A stretch of 64,000 nt of DNA from Chryseobacterium fluminis (lineage in GTDB: Bacteria > Bacteroidota > Bacteroidia > Flavobacteriales > Weeksellaceae), in contig NZ_CP111121.1 of assembly GCF_026314945.1 (NCBI RefSeq), positions 744,001 to 808,000 of the forward strand, given 5' to 3'. Below are positions 36,756 to 45,897 of the stretch, piece by piece. A program made the position numbers and the translations under genes. How positions within the stretch are numbered: the stretch's first letter is position 1; every line of letters begins with the position of its first letter. The notes under the pieces are model-generated. The model saw nothing but the letters and a program-made list of their open reading frames with translations, did no database searches and was not told the DNA's origin.

Positions 36756-38609
36756 ATGGAAAATTTCAGTACGAACAATATTTCTCATGATTCATTGCTT
36801 ACCTTATTCAGTAAGGCACCCGTTGCCATGTCTCTGCTTTTGGGTGACAATTTTGTGATCAGTAATGCCAATCCGCAGATTCTGGAGCTTTGGGGAAGAG
36901 ACCGTTCGGTCATAGGAAAACCTTTATTTGAGGTCCTGCCGGAGATAAAATCACAAGGATTTGAAGCGATACTCGAAAAGGTATATAAAAAGGGCGAAAT
37001 ATTTAATGGAAACAAATGGCCTGTATTTTTACACAAGTACGGCCAGTACGAAGAACATTTCTTTAACTTCATTTACGCGCCTGTCTATAATGATGATCAA
37101 GCCATAATAGGTATCAGTATCGTCGCTACAGAAGTTACAGACCAGATTATTTACGAGAAAAAACTTAAAGAAAGCGAATATCGCTTTGAGGATCTGATCA
37201 GGCAGTCCGAATACTCAATTGCTATTTACCGGTCTGAAGACCTTTATATTGAGTTTGCTAACGACCCCATGCTTAAAACCTGGGGAAAAGATGCTTCGGT
37301 AATCGGAAAAAGACTTGAAGATGCTCTTCCTGAACTGGAAGGGCAGCCTTTTATCGGAATTCTGAAAGATATTTTCAGAACGGGCGATACCTATACTGCA
37401 ACTGAAGATATGGTGGAACTTGTTGTAGATGGAAAACTTCAGTCTTTCTATTACAATTTCTCCTATAAACCGCTAAAAAATTCCGAAGGTAAAGTGTATG
37501 CTATCCACAACATGGCGGTGAATGTTACCGATGAGGTTGTGGCAAGAAAATCTATCCAGGAAAGTGAAAAGAAATACCGCGATCTGGCAGATTCTATGCC
37601 TCAGTTTGTGTGGACCTGTGACAAATACGGACATATTACCTATATAAATGACAGCTGGTACAGCTATACGGGATTCAGCAAACAGGAAAACCCCAATGAA
37701 GCCATCAGAAAAATCATAAAACCTGAAGTATACCCGCATATTCTTGAAATCTGGGAAAAAAGCGCAAAAACAGGAAAACCTTTCGAGGTGGAATACGAAT
37801 TTCAGGATCCAAAAAAGCCGGATACCTACCGGTGGTTTTTAGGAAGAGCGGTCGCCAGTTTTGATGATAATGGAGAAATCGTGCAGTGGATCGGTACTTT
37901 TACTGATATCGATGACTTTAAACAACTTCAAAAACAGAAAGACGATTTTCTCGGTATTGCCAGCCACGAACTTAAAACACCGCTTACCAGCCTGAAGCTT
38001 TATGCACAGTTTATAGAAATGAAACTGCAAAAGCAGCAGGATCCCAAAAATGCCGAAGTAGCCAGGCGGATGAACGATCAGATCGATAAACTTACAGAAT
38101 TGATTAACGATCTGTTGGACGTTACAAAAATACAAAACGGAAAAATTCAGCTCAGTGAATCTGAATTCGATTTTGACCGGCTGGTCGAAGAGGTCATTAC
38201 CGAGCAACAAATGACGGCAAGGCATAAGATCATTTTCCATGAGCACCGTATCGGAATGGTAACGGCAGACCGGCACAGAATTTCTCAGGTGATGAGCAAT
38301 CTGATCAGCAACGCGATTAAATATTCCCCTGATGCGGATGAAGTATTTGTATCTGCAGCATTACAAAACAATAGGGTCAGATTTAGTGTTAAAGACCTTG
38401 GAATAGGAATTCCGCAGGATAAGCAGGAGAAAGTTTTTGAACAGTACTACCGGGTTAGCGGTTCAAAAGAATATACTTTCCCGGGCCTGGGACTTGGTCT
38501 GTATATCTCATCCGAAATTATAAAAAGAACCGGAGGTAAAATTTATGTCCACTCTGTAGAGGGAAAGGGCTCTGAATTTTCTTTCGAAATACCTAAAATA
38601 AAAATTTAA
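36756..38609 (+). CDS. Cytoplasmic PAS-domain sensor histidine kinase
   Basis: 617 residues without membrane helices. Three PAS domains: about 12-130 (PVAMSLLLGDNFVISNANPQILELWG), 140-265 (YSIAIYRSEDLYIEFANDPMLKTWG) and 270-395 (MPQFVWTCDKYGHITYINDSW). The first two are alike, indicating an internal duplication. The phosphoacceptor is His404 in ASHELKTPLTSLKLY, then N-box SNLISNAIKYS, G1 DLGIGIP and G2 FPGLGLGLYISSEII. It reads directly into the response regulator (1-base gap), so they form a two-component pair. Signal unknown. Confidence 0.95.
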   Translation: MENFSTNNISHDSLLTLFSKAPVAMSLLLGDNFVISNANPQILELWGRDRSVIGKPLFEVLPEIKSQGFEAILEKVYKKGEIFNGNKWPVFLHKYGQYEEHFFNFIYAPVYNDDQAIIGISIVATEVTDQIIYEKKLKESEYRFEDLIRQSEYSIAIYRSEDLYIEFANDPMLKTWGKDASVIGKRLEDALPELEGQPFIGILKDIFRTGDTYTATEDMVELVVDGKLQSFYYNFSYKPLKNSEGKVYAIHNMAVNVTDEVVARKSIQESEKKYRDLADSMPQFVWTCDKYGHITYINDSWYSYTGFSKQENPNEAIRKIIKPEVYPHILEIWEKSAKTGKPFEVEYEFQDPKKPDTYRWFLGRAVASFDDNGEIVQWIGTFTDIDDFKQLQKQKDDFLGIASHELKTPLTSLKLYAQFIEMKLQKQQDPKNAEVARRMNDQIDKLTELINDLLDVTKIQNGKIQLSESEFDFDRLVEEVITEQQMTARHKIIFHEHRIGMVTADRHRISQVMSNLISNAIKYSPDADEVFVSAALQNNRVRFSVKDLGIGIPQDKQEKVFEQYYRVSGSKEYTFPGLGLGLYISSEIIKRTGGKIYVHSVEGKGSEFSFEIPKIKI

Positions 38610-38610
38610 A

Positions 38611-38985
38611 ATGATTAATACCACACAGATTATGGTGCTGGACGACAGCCCTGCAATCGTAGATTCGATCGAAATGATGATGGAGTTTGAGGGCCTGACT
38701 GTTTCCAAATTCTATAAAGGATCCGATATGCTTGATGTTTTGTATGCCGGGGCCAGACCCGATGTTATCTTAATGGATATGTGGCTTTCCGGTGAAGATG
38801 GGAGGGATATTTGCAGGCATATACGGGCAGATGAGAGCCTCACCGAAATTCCTGTCATTATTATGTCTGCCAGCAGAGGCCTTGAACAGTCCGCCTTAGA
38901 CGCCGGAGCTAATGATTTTATCGCCAAGCCATTTGATATGGATCATATGGTGAGCAAAATCCGGGGTTATATAAAGACAGACTAA
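38611..38985 (+). CDS. Single-domain response regulator (CheY-like)
   Basis: A 124-residue receiver domain without an output domain. Acidic pair Asp11/Asp12, phosphoacceptor Asp56 in VILMDMWLSGEDG, signalling Ser/Thr in IIMSAS and Lys106 in IAKPFDM. It immediately follows the PAS kinase gene and is most likely phosphorylated by it. As it has no DNA-binding part, it must act through another protein or as a phosphorelay step. Confidence 0.93.
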   Translation: MINTTQIMVLDDSPAIVDSIEMMMEFEGLTVSKFYKGSDMLDVLYAGARPDVILMDMWLSGEDGRDICRHIRADESLTEIPVIIMSASRGLEQSALDAGANDFIAKPFDMDHMVSKIRGYIKTD

Positions 38986-39138
38986 TAAGATCTATATTTT
39001 TAAGCTTATGATAAAAGAGTAAAAATTTGTGCTCGTTACCATGTACGCGGCACAACCTTTGAATATAAAAAGGCAAACCATGTTTGTCTTTTTATTTCTC
39101 TGGTATGCATGGTAACAAATCCAACGCTCAAACAAAAT

Positions 39139-40269
39139 ATGAAGAAAATATTATCTGCTTTGATAGCCGGAATCTCAGCGACAGCGGCTGTAATTTATCT
39201 TTCAGGATACGGATATATTTTTAAGGCGATGGCTATTAATCTGAAGAAAGGGCCGCTGACCCCTTCAACTGACGATGAGGAAAAATTCCCTTCACTTACT
39301 GTACCTACACTGCATCCAATAGCATGGGAAAGGCATATTAACTATAATAAAGTCTCCCTATCTGAAACGCTGAGTAAGGAACTTGAAAAAACCAGAGCAT
39401 CATCACTCGTTGTCATCCGGGACGGGAAGCTTCTGTATGAACAGTACTGGAAAGAACATTCTTCTTTTTCAAGAATGAATTCTTTTTCAATGGCTAAAGG
39501 CATCCTGTCTGTCCTGGTTGGATGCGCGGTTGATGACGGATACTTAGAATCCGAAGATCAATTCATCAGTTCGGTACTGCCCTGCTATCTGAACAGCAAA
39601 TATGGGAAACTCCTGACTTTTCGCCATCTGATGACGATGCAGGCGGGGATGGACTGGAAAGAAGAATACCATCATCCTTTTGCAGAAAACTCCAAGCAGT
39701 ATTTTATAGACGATCTCCAGGAGCAGGCATTGAATATTGAAATTACAAAAGTGCCGGGTCAGGAATATGAATATCAAAGTGCTGCAGCACAGCTTTTGGG
39801 TATCGCACTGAAAAAAGCGATCGGTCGAGAGCTGGCCGGCTACCTTTCAGAAAAAATATGGAAACCATTAGCCATGGAACGTTCTGCCAAATGGAGTATT
39901 GATGAAAAAGGGATGGAGAAGGCGTTCTGCTGCATTCATGCAACTCCGAGGGACTTTGCAAAGTTAGGGCAGCTCATCATGCAGGAAGGGAACTGGAACG
40001 GTAAACAGTTAATCAGTAAAAAATACTGTAGAAAACTGCTTACTCCAACAAAAGTCAATGATGCTTTTTGTTTTACGCTCTGGGCCAATGATGACCAAGA
40101 TCTGAAATACCGTTTCTTTTATGGTTTTCTCGGGCAGTTTATTATTATGATACCTGAAAAAAACATGGTCATCGTTAAAACAGGATTCTACAACAGGCTG
40201 AGTGTCGATGAAAAGATGCGACCTCATCAGGTACAGATACTGGCAGAAGAGTTAAGCCGTTTTTCTTGA
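39139..40269 (+). CDS. Class C beta-lactamase-like serine hydrolase
   Basis: 376 residues from the ATG at 39139, chosen because it starts an N-terminal hydrophobic segment (MKKILSALIAGISATAAVIYL); the ATG at 39109 adds ten unrelated residues. SxxK motif in SFSMAKGILSVLVG, a Tyr-x-Ser motif in YEYQSAAAQLLG, and the C-terminal region FFYGFLGQFIIM in place of the KTG strand. It belongs to the beta-lactamase/esterase superfamily; many such proteins are esterases or amidases, not resistance enzymes. Probably membrane-anchored. Confidence 0.82.
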   Translation: MKKILSALIAGISATAAVIYLSGYGYIFKAMAINLKKGPLTPSTDDEEKFPSLTVPTLHPIAWERHINYNKVSLSETLSKELEKTRASSLVVIRDGKLLYEQYWKEHSSFSRMNSFSMAKGILSVLVGCAVDDGYLESEDQFISSVLPCYLNSKYGKLLTFRHLMTMQAGMDWKEEYHHPFAENSKQYFIDDLQEQALNIEITKVPGQEYEYQSAAAQLLGIALKKAIGRELAGYLSEKIWKPLAMERSAKWSIDEKGMEKAFCCIHATPRDFAKLGQLIMQEGNWNGKQLISKKYCRKLLTPTKVNDAFCFTLWANDDQDLKYRFFYGFLGQFIIMIPEKNMVIVKTGFYNRLSVDEKMRPHQVQILAEELSRFS

Positions 40270-40438
40270 GCATTCAAGATCACTATTGAGTTCCGAACCA
40301 CATTAAGGATTGCCTTTAATTAATCCGAATGTTAGTTTCTTCTTATCCGAATACTGGTTTTCAGAGTTGAACCATATCTGCAACAAATGGAAAAGAAAAA
40401 TCGTAAATTTTATCCCGCTATTTGCAGTAATTACCATA

Positions 40439-40465
40439 AAATAAAAACCCCGGCCAGAACCGGGG
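40439..40465 (-). terminator. Terminator of the 40.5-kb membrane protein gene
   Basis: On the minus strand CCCCGG-ttctgg-CCGGGG is followed by TTTTTATTTT. Confidence 0.85.
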
Positions 40466-40481
40466 ATATATGAGTAAAGTG

Positions 40482-40892
40482 TTACTTTATTTTGTCGTAA
40501 ATGAGTTTTGTAACGACTGCACCAAAAAGATAATACGCAACCGTCATAATTTTTTTCTGGTTGGTTTCAGCAACAGGTTTATCATCCAATCCCATTTTCT
40601 GAGGCAGCATAACCGCTCCTAGTCCGGCAACAACACCCGAAGCTATGTTATATCCGCTTGTAGCCGTCGTAGCATAATATAATCCGTTACTGATGACATC
40701 CCCCGCAAGCGTAGCAGCGTACAGCTGGTCCTGATCCGTTATTTTTAAATCCACCTTTGTCAAAGCTTTATCTAAAGCCTCCTCTCCCACTTTATTAACC
40801 TGGGGCACATTATCAAAATTTTTTCTTATTACTTCGTGTAAAAGGTTAAGGGCAATTGCTCCACCTAAACCTGCAAGAATTTTCTTATACAT
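40482..40892 (-). CDS. Small hypothetical membrane protein
   Basis: 136 residues from the ATG at 40892; the upstream ATG at 40940 adds residues with no counterpart of a signal or domain. Hydrophobic stretches: ILAGLGGAIALNLLHEV at the N-terminus, ASGVVAGLGAVML in the middle and IMTVAYYLFGAVVTKLIY at the end, so it is probably an inner-membrane protein. The middle part DLKITDQDQLYAATLAGDV is polar. No family recognised. Own terminator. Confidence 0.65.
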   Translation of the reverse strand: MYKKILAGLGGAIALNLLHEVIRKNFDNVPQVNKVGEEALDKALTKVDLKITDQDQLYAATLAGDVISNGLYYATTATSGYNIASGVVAGLGAVMLPQKMGLDDKPVAETNQKKIMTVAYYLFGAVVTKLIYDKIK

Positions 40893-41065
40893 ATCGTTCG
40901 AATTTTTGGTGTGATTAACTCTATACACAAATTGCGCCATTATAGATGAATTATTTCAGTAAATAATTTGATTTTATTAATATGATTATTTAGTCTTAGC
41001 GTTTACCAATTTTAAATCAGGCTTAACATCCGTTCTTGTTCAATCAAGAGATAGCAGGCAATATT

Positions 41066-41908
41066 TTACAGACGGTAGGAAGCACCGATAAAATAATGCT
41101 TTGCCGCGGTATGCTGAATTCCCAAATTTAATCCTGCATCAAGCTTAAAGTCTCTTGCGACTTCCATCTGTACGGCTGCATTGATATAATTTGAAAAATG
41201 ATGCGATTTGAAATCATAAGTGTAATATGTTTCTGCGATGCCGTCAATGCCTTTAGTAATAGAGTGACTGACCGTCAGGGTTTGCAGAAATTCAGTGTGC
41301 ATAGCGTTCTGATCCTGATCTTTCAGCCGGTCCAGTTCGACCTGAAATCCAAGATTCCATTCCCCGGGAAGCTTATACTGCATCGGCACAATCAATCCTC
41401 CTTCGAAACGGCTGTCTTCGAACCGGGAAGTAGGCAGCTTTACATAAGGCAGCAATGCAAGAGCAAAATTACCGTCGTTATTGCCTAGTATATTTTGCTT
41501 AATCCTCAAAGTAAGATCTCCGGGCCCTTCCGTCAAGGTTTTTGTACCCGAGTCCAATTCCGTTTCTTTTTGTCTGCCATAGGTCTGAAAGCCTATTTGC
41601 AGAGCTGTAGAACCGGTGAGCCCTATTTTAATATTCATTTGATTAATAAGCAAAGTGTTGGTCTTCTGGGAATCGCTTCTTTCTATGGTATTTCTGACCA
41701 GGTCTGTCTCTAACTGAAAATGCCCGGCATCAACGGTATAGGGTGATTCTGTGACGTCAGGACGGTCTGTTTCCATTTCTCTCATTTCTGCACGCGGAAC
41801 AGGATTGAACAACGAATAATTTTTAGGGGAAGTCTGCTGACCGAAGCCTTTCAGAGGCAATACTATTCCAAGGAATACCATTATTAAAATACTGCTGTTT
41901 TTTCTCAT
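41066..41908 (-). CDS. Secreted beta-barrel protein, PF13557 transporter-like
   Basis: 280 residues from the ATG at 41908 (start of signal peptide MRKNSSILIMVFLGIVLPLK, cleaved near GFGQ); the ATG at 41971 would put 21 residues before it. The mature part matches the outer-membrane transporter/phenol_MetA_deg-type family: MRETDRPDVTESPYTVDAGH-like start (ETDRPDVTESPYTVDAGHFQ), repeated beta strands and a C-terminal FIGASYRL. Ligand unknown; the family is often named only from weak homology. Confidence 0.8.
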   Translation of the reverse strand: MRKNSSILIMVFLGIVLPLKGFGQQTSPKNYSLFNPVPRAEMREMETDRPDVTESPYTVDAGHFQLETDLVRNTIERSDSQKTNTLLINQMNIKIGLTGSTALQIGFQTYGRQKETELDSGTKTLTEGPGDLTLRIKQNILGNNDGNFALALLPYVKLPTSRFEDSRFEGGLIVPMQYKLPGEWNLGFQVELDRLKDQDQNAMHTEFLQTLTVSHSITKGIDGIAETYYTYDFKSHHFSNYINAAVQMEVARDFKLDAGLNLGIQHTAAKHYFIGASYRL

Positions 41909-42118
41909 ATCGATCTTTTTTAATGATAGAAAGTTTATTGATATCTGTCGGTAGATTAAAAGGTATGCCATTCTGAATGGTTTTGCTGTATTTTATTATT
42001 TTTAGTCGATTAAGGAATCGAATTCTGACTTTCAGTCATATGTCTCAATGGAGCTTGGAATCGCCATAGCACAATCGGATATCACTTAAAAATAAAGCTT
42101 CACTTTTAAGCCGGCTTC

Positions 42119-42154
42119 ATAAAAAACCAGTGTCACATCGGCTGTGCACTGGTT
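42119..42154 (-). terminator. Terminator of the double-glycine peptide gene
   Basis: AACCAGTG pairs with CACTGGTT; on the minus strand the hairpin is followed by a T-run. Confidence 0.7.
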
Positions 42155-42207
42155 TAATTCATTGATTCTTTAGCTGTAAGACTCAATAAATCATTAACAA
42201 ATTGTTA

Positions 42208-42375
42208 TTAGCAAAATGGCGGAGGTGAATCCGGACAGGTTGTATTACCACAGTAATCAGGCGCCCATGCTCTGCAGCAGGTTGCCAGTGGGTTCCAATC
42301 GTTACATCCAAGCGGAGGTCTGCCGCCTTGAATAGCTTTCAGATCGTCTTTGTTTAGCTTTCTTAGATTTTTCAT
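42208..42375 (-). CDS. Bacteriocin-like peptide with double-glycine leader
   Basis: A 55-residue ORF. The leader MKNLRKLNKDDLKAIQGG is a classic double-glycine leader with the conserved helical hydrophobic pattern before the GG cut site. The core has 37 residues and six cysteines (positions 24, 33, 34, 42, 47, 55), Pro-rich at the end (DSPPPFC). Such leaders are recognised by C39-peptidase ABC transporters in gram-positives and in Bacteroidota bacteriocin-like families. No transporter or modification enzyme is in the window. It has its own promoter and terminator. Antimicrobial activity is inference. Confidence 0.82.
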   Translation of the reverse strand: MKNLRKLNKDDLKAIQGGRPPLGCNDWNPLATCCRAWAPDYCGNTTCPDSPPPFC

Positions 42376-42402
42376 AATGATATTTTTAAATTATTTGGTA
42401 AT

Positions 42403-42410
42403 CAAATATA
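42403..42410 (-). promoter_or_regulatory. Candidate -7 box of the peptide gene
   Basis: TATATTTG on the minus strand fits TAnnTTTG, 27 bases before the peptide ATG. Confidence 0.5.
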
Positions 42411-42675
42411 ATAAATTTCTAAGTAAAGTGATTTAATATAAATAAAACTATATATTTTCCATAAAGAATGTAGAATTAACAGATGTGGTAAAAGAATAAA
42501 ATTAGTCTGAATATTTTATGAAGAGAATTACCATTATGATTTGGCCTTGGAAAACATCATTTTTATAATAATGAACAATTTATATTATAGAATTGTTAAA
42601 ATTTATTAAATAAAATTAAAATCTATTTGTTTAAAGTGAGAAAATATATTTATTTTAGTGCTTTAAAAATTTCTC

Positions 42676-43257
42676 ATGAAAAGATATAATTTATTGATTG
42701 TACTATTACTCCTTATTTTTAATGTAACTACAGCACAGAAAAAAGGTTCACCTGCTGCAGATTTCAGTACGATAGGAGAAGCAAAAAGCAAAATTGAAAA
42801 TACCGTTCCATTAGTTATTAAAGCTCTGCAGGAAATCAGCAACAAGGAAGGTGATCCCAATATTTTATCTAACGGAAAAACGGCATTAGCCAGCGAATAC
42901 GGAAAAGTAGAGCTGGAATGGCGTTTATACAGAGGCAATATGAATAACTGTATCTTAAACAACTCCTCCAAAAAAGCAAAAAAATGCATGGAGTATCATA
43001 ATAATATGTTCAGAGATACAATGATCAACTATAATAATTATATCACTAACCTTACCAGAAAGAACGGATATCTTGGGGTAGAGGGTGATACTAAATTCGA
43101 CTTCAAACCGACTGAATTGGCTACCAAATTAAATGAAGCATACTTTAACGGGAGTGATGCTGCAGGAAGAATGAAGCTGGGACAGAAAAAGGAATTTTTA
43201 GGCCAGGCTACGGCGGATGACAATGCCCTTAAGCCGTTTAGCCAATTGGCACAATAA
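42676..43257 (+). CDS. Secreted hypothetical protein
   Basis: 193 residues with a clear signal peptide (MKRYNLLIVLLLLIFNVTTA, cut near TTAQ). The mature protein is mostly helical: DFSTIGEAKSKIENTVPLVI, SEYGKVELEWRLYRGNMNNC, KAKKCMEYHNNMFRDTMINY, with two cysteines (in NNCILN and KKCMEY) that could pair. No family recognised. A strong terminator follows. It is divergent from the double-glycine peptide gene, with about 300 AT-rich bases between. Confidence 0.65.
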   Translation: MKRYNLLIVLLLLIFNVTTAQKKGSPAADFSTIGEAKSKIENTVPLVIKALQEISNKEGDPNILSNGKTALASEYGKVELEWRLYRGNMNNCILNNSSKKAKKCMEYHNNMFRDTMINYNNYITNLTRKNGYLGVEGDTKFDFKPTELATKLNEAYFNGSDAAGRMKLGQKKEFLGQATADDNALKPFSQLAQ

Positions 43258-43281
43258 TTTTTACTTATATTAAATGATCCG

Positions 43282-43310
43282 AAAACCTGCTTATAAAGCA
43301 GGTTTTTTTT
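43282..43310 (+). terminator. Terminator after the 193-residue secreted protein
   Basis: AAACCTGC-ttataaa-GCAGGTTT followed by a T-run. Confidence 0.85.
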
Positions 43311-43560
43311 ATACGGTTACATGATTGGGAACCGATAATTTTAATTTAAGGTTATCAGGAAACATCTATTTTATCTTCAGTTTCGGATTTCAAAAACTAA
43401 TGTTTATAAGGCCTCAGGATGATTCAATATCTACCGTTAAACTATCTTAAGAATACTTTTTTCGATGTATTTTCATTTATTTTTGATTTACAATTGGAGT
43501 TTATTCTTTTTCTAAAGGATTAGTCAGCCACCATTTAACGATATTTTACACCTCTGTGAT
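43311..43560. other. Intergenic region, no gene seen
   Basis: AT-rich spacer with no convincing coding frame or RNA; the promoter of the DUF6515 gene must lie here but I cannot place it with confidence. Confidence 0.5.
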
Positions 43561-44310
43561 ATGAAAATAAATCAACAAAAAAAAGGATTGTCAGCCGGTA
43601 TTATCAGATTGTTATTATTAATAATTCTCATTCCGGGTACGGCTTCAGCACAGCGCAAGGTACGTTCTGCCAGGGTTGTCAGACCGGCACGTGCAGTTCC
43701 GCCTCCGCACCCTGTTATGCCGCCTCATGTTGTTCCGCCCGCGCATCCTGTTCCGCCGCCGCCTCATGTTGTTCCACCGGCTCGCATAGTACGGCCTGTG
43801 AACGTTATTACTCCCGTTCGGGTGGTACCTGTAGGATTTCGTCCCGTACCATATCCCTATTTTTACCATCCTTTTGTACCCTACTACTGGGGACCGACCT
43901 GGCACCCTATAGGCTTCTTTTTGGCTACCTTAACGACCACTGCAATTATCATTACCGTGGAAAACAATCAATACCACTATGATAAAGGCGTTTATTACAC
44001 AAAAGAATCTAACGGGTACAGAGTAGTGCCGGCGCCTATGGGAGCAAGCATTGCAGAACTCCCGCAAGGATACATCACCATCCCTGTATCCGGAGTCAAC
44101 TATTACTACTATGGCGGCACCTATTATGCAAAGTCATCCGGGAAATATAAAGTCGTAAAAGCACCGGTCGGGGCTGTAATCCCGCATCTTCCTGACGGGG
44201 CCGAAGAAAAAACAATAAACGGACAGAAATATATGACTTATGATAATGTATACTATCAGCCTATTTCCAAAGACGGCAAGAACAGTTATGTTGTGATGCA
44301 GGAAAAATAA
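43561..44310 (+). CDS. DUF6515-type secreted protein with Pro/Val-rich repeats
   Basis: 249 residues. A signal peptide (hydrophobic IIRLLLLIILIPGTASA, cut near SAQ) is followed by a low-complexity segment of Pro-Pro-His/Val-Val-Pro repeats (residues about 43-85), then an aromatic segment (YFYHPFVPYYWGP) and a short hydrophobic stretch, and a C-terminal domain with two copies of a pattern VNYYYYGGTYYAKSSGKYKVVKAP-like, which fits DUF6515. The repeat region is encoded by near-identical codons, giving spurious antisense frames. Role unknown; the protein is probably periplasmic or surface-exposed. Confidence 0.72.
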   Translation: MKINQQKKGLSAGIIRLLLLIILIPGTASAQRKVRSARVVRPARAVPPPHPVMPPHVVPPAHPVPPPPHVVPPARIVRPVNVITPVRVVPVGFRPVPYPYFYHPFVPYYWGPTWHPIGFFLATLTTTAIIITVENNQYHYDKGVYYTKESNGYRVVPAPMGASIAELPQGYITIPVSGVNYYYYGGTYYAKSSGKYKVVKAPVGAVIPHLPDGAEEKTINGQKYMTYDNVYYQPISKDGKNSYVVMQEK

Positions 44311-44409
44311 ACCCATTTTTGAAGTATTTATACACTTCTTAATTACTACAAAATAATCGTAGTATTCCCTCAATTAATTTTTCACCATTATAAAACAAAA
44401 GAATAATAT

Positions 44410-45858
44410 ATGAAATCATACATAACCATTGCTGCAGTCTGCCTGCTGGCATTCTCTAACACCACCACTGCACAAAATAAAACTACTGCTGTTGCCAGCA
44501 CTACACAGACGGCAATTTTTAAACCAGCCGACCTAAAGGAACATTTGGTTTACAGCCGTGCCGTTCAGGCAGTAATCTGGGGAATCCCAGCCGTTAATTT
44601 TGAATTAATGAAAGAAAGCATGGTCAGAGCAAACGGAAGTTTTAACCAAATTATCTATTGGTCAGCACTTATTAATTCTAAGAATCAGACCTTAACGCCC
44701 AATCCCGATGTTATTTACATCAATCCGCTATATGATGTGAGAAAAGGACCTGTAGTTTTGGAAATTCCTGCAGCAGAAGGAGCTTCATCCCTGACCGGAA
44801 GTCTGGATGATGCCTGGCAGACGGCAATCCAGGATATTGGACCTGTCGGAGTGGATAAAGGAAAAGGGGGTAAATACCTGATTCTGCCTCCAGGTTATAA
44901 TCAAAAAGTACCGCAAGGCTATATTCCTATGCCTTCATCTACGTTTACAGGATATGCTATATTGAGGTCCAATCTTACGGACGGAGGTCCGCAGGATATT
45001 AAAAGAGCTGTAGAATACGGCAAAAAAATTAAAATATATCCATTTTCACAAGCAGCTAACCCTCCAGCCACAAAATTTCTGGATTTACTTAATCAGCCAT
45101 TTAGCAACGTAATTCCTTATAATCTAAAGTTTTATGAATTATTGAATGAATTTGTCCAAAGAGAACCCTGGCTGACCAGAGATATGGTAATGATTGACCA
45201 ATTAAAATCTATCGGTATCGAAAAGGGAAAAGCCTTTGCGCCTGATTCCAGAACAAAGGAAATCCTTAACGCAGCCATTCGGGATGCACATCAGCTGGTG
45301 GATAATCAGTATGAAGCTATTTTCACACCTCCTTTTTACAAGGATACACATTGGGCTCTGCCTGCCTCACCGGATGTAGTAAAAGCAATATCCGGTAATT
45401 ATGAAATACCGGACATATATCCGGTGGATGACAGGGCCACCAGTTATTCGATGGCTTACTTCAGTGCCAAGAGTCTGGGTTCAGGTCAGTTTTATCTGAT
45501 GAGTACAAAAGATAAACAAAACAGGCCGCTGGACGGATCAAAGTTATACAAACTGCACCTGCCTGCCAATGTTCCTGTTAAATTATACTGGTCGGTTACT
45601 GCATACGACAGAGAAACTCATGCTCTGATTTCGGACACTCCATATTTTAGCAGAGCTTCAACAACCCCCGGACTTCAAAAAAACAGTGATGGTTCTGTAG
45701 ATCTTTACTTTGGAGCTACGGCTCCGGCAGGAAAAGAATCTAACTGGGTACCTACAAAAGCGAACAGGGAATTTGAATTATTAGCCCGTTTCTATGGACC
45801 GGAAAAAGGATTTTTCGATAAAGCCTGGAAAATGGCCGATATTGAAGGATCAGTATAA
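44410..45858 (+). CDS. DUF1254/DUF1214 secreted protein, C-terminus altered by IS
   Basis: 482 residues with a signal peptide (ending TTTAQ). The DUF1254 domain (GIPAVNFELMKESMVRANG; NQTLTPNPDVIYINPLYDV; GPVVLEIPAAEGASSLTGSLDDAW) is followed by a DUF1214 C-terminal domain (VPVKLYWSVTAYDRETHALI; FELLARFYGPEKGFFDKAWKM). The last codons GGA TCA GTA TAA come from the inserted IS (left end at 45847). The native end is still present past the right target copy and reads ADIE then EVK and stop at 47267. The domains are intact, so function is probably kept. Confidence 0.9.
   Translation: MKSYITIAAVCLLAFSNTTTAQNKTTAVASTTQTAIFKPADLKEHLVYSRAVQAVIWGIPAVNFELMKESMVRANGSFNQIIYWSALINSKNQTLTPNPDVIYINPLYDVRKGPVVLEIPAAEGASSLTGSLDDAWQTAIQDIGPVGVDKGKGGKYLILPPGYNQKVPQGYIPMPSSTFTGYAILRSNLTDGGPQDIKRAVEYGKKIKIYPFSQAANPPATKFLDLLNQPFSNVIPYNLKFYELLNEFVQREPWLTRDMVMIDQLKSIGIEKGKAFAPDSRTKEILNAAIRDAHQLVDNQYEAIFTPPFYKDTHWALPASPDVVKAISGNYEIPDIYPVDDRATSYSMAYFSAKSLGSGQFYLMSTKDKQNRPLDGSKLYKLHLPANVPVKLYWSVTAYDRETHALISDTPYFSRASTTPGLQKNSDGSVDLYFGATAPAGKESNWVPTKANREFELLARFYGPEKGFFDKAWKMADIEGSV
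45839..45846 (+). repeat. 8-bp target-site duplication, left copy
   Basis: ATATTGAA directly before the left inverted repeat; an identical ATATTGAA follows the right inverted repeat at 47248-47255. Confidence 0.95.
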
Positions 45859-45897
45859 AAAGTTGGGGAGAAAAATTAATAAATGTAATTTTACCAG

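Noticed and set aside
37839..38276. 145-residue minus-strand ORF
   Set aside because: Antisense to the kinase core of the PAS histidine kinase, where the sense frame carries all conserved boxes.
39139..40269. Antibiotic-resistance beta-lactamase linked to the BlaI/M56 pair
   Set aside because: The serine hydrolase is 12 kb away, has no clear KTG motif and no shared operator; resistance cannot be claimed.
43645..43905. Antisense ORF rich in Arg and Asn opposite the DUF6515 gene
   Set aside because: It is a mirror of the Pro/Val codon repeats of the secreted protein on the plus strand.
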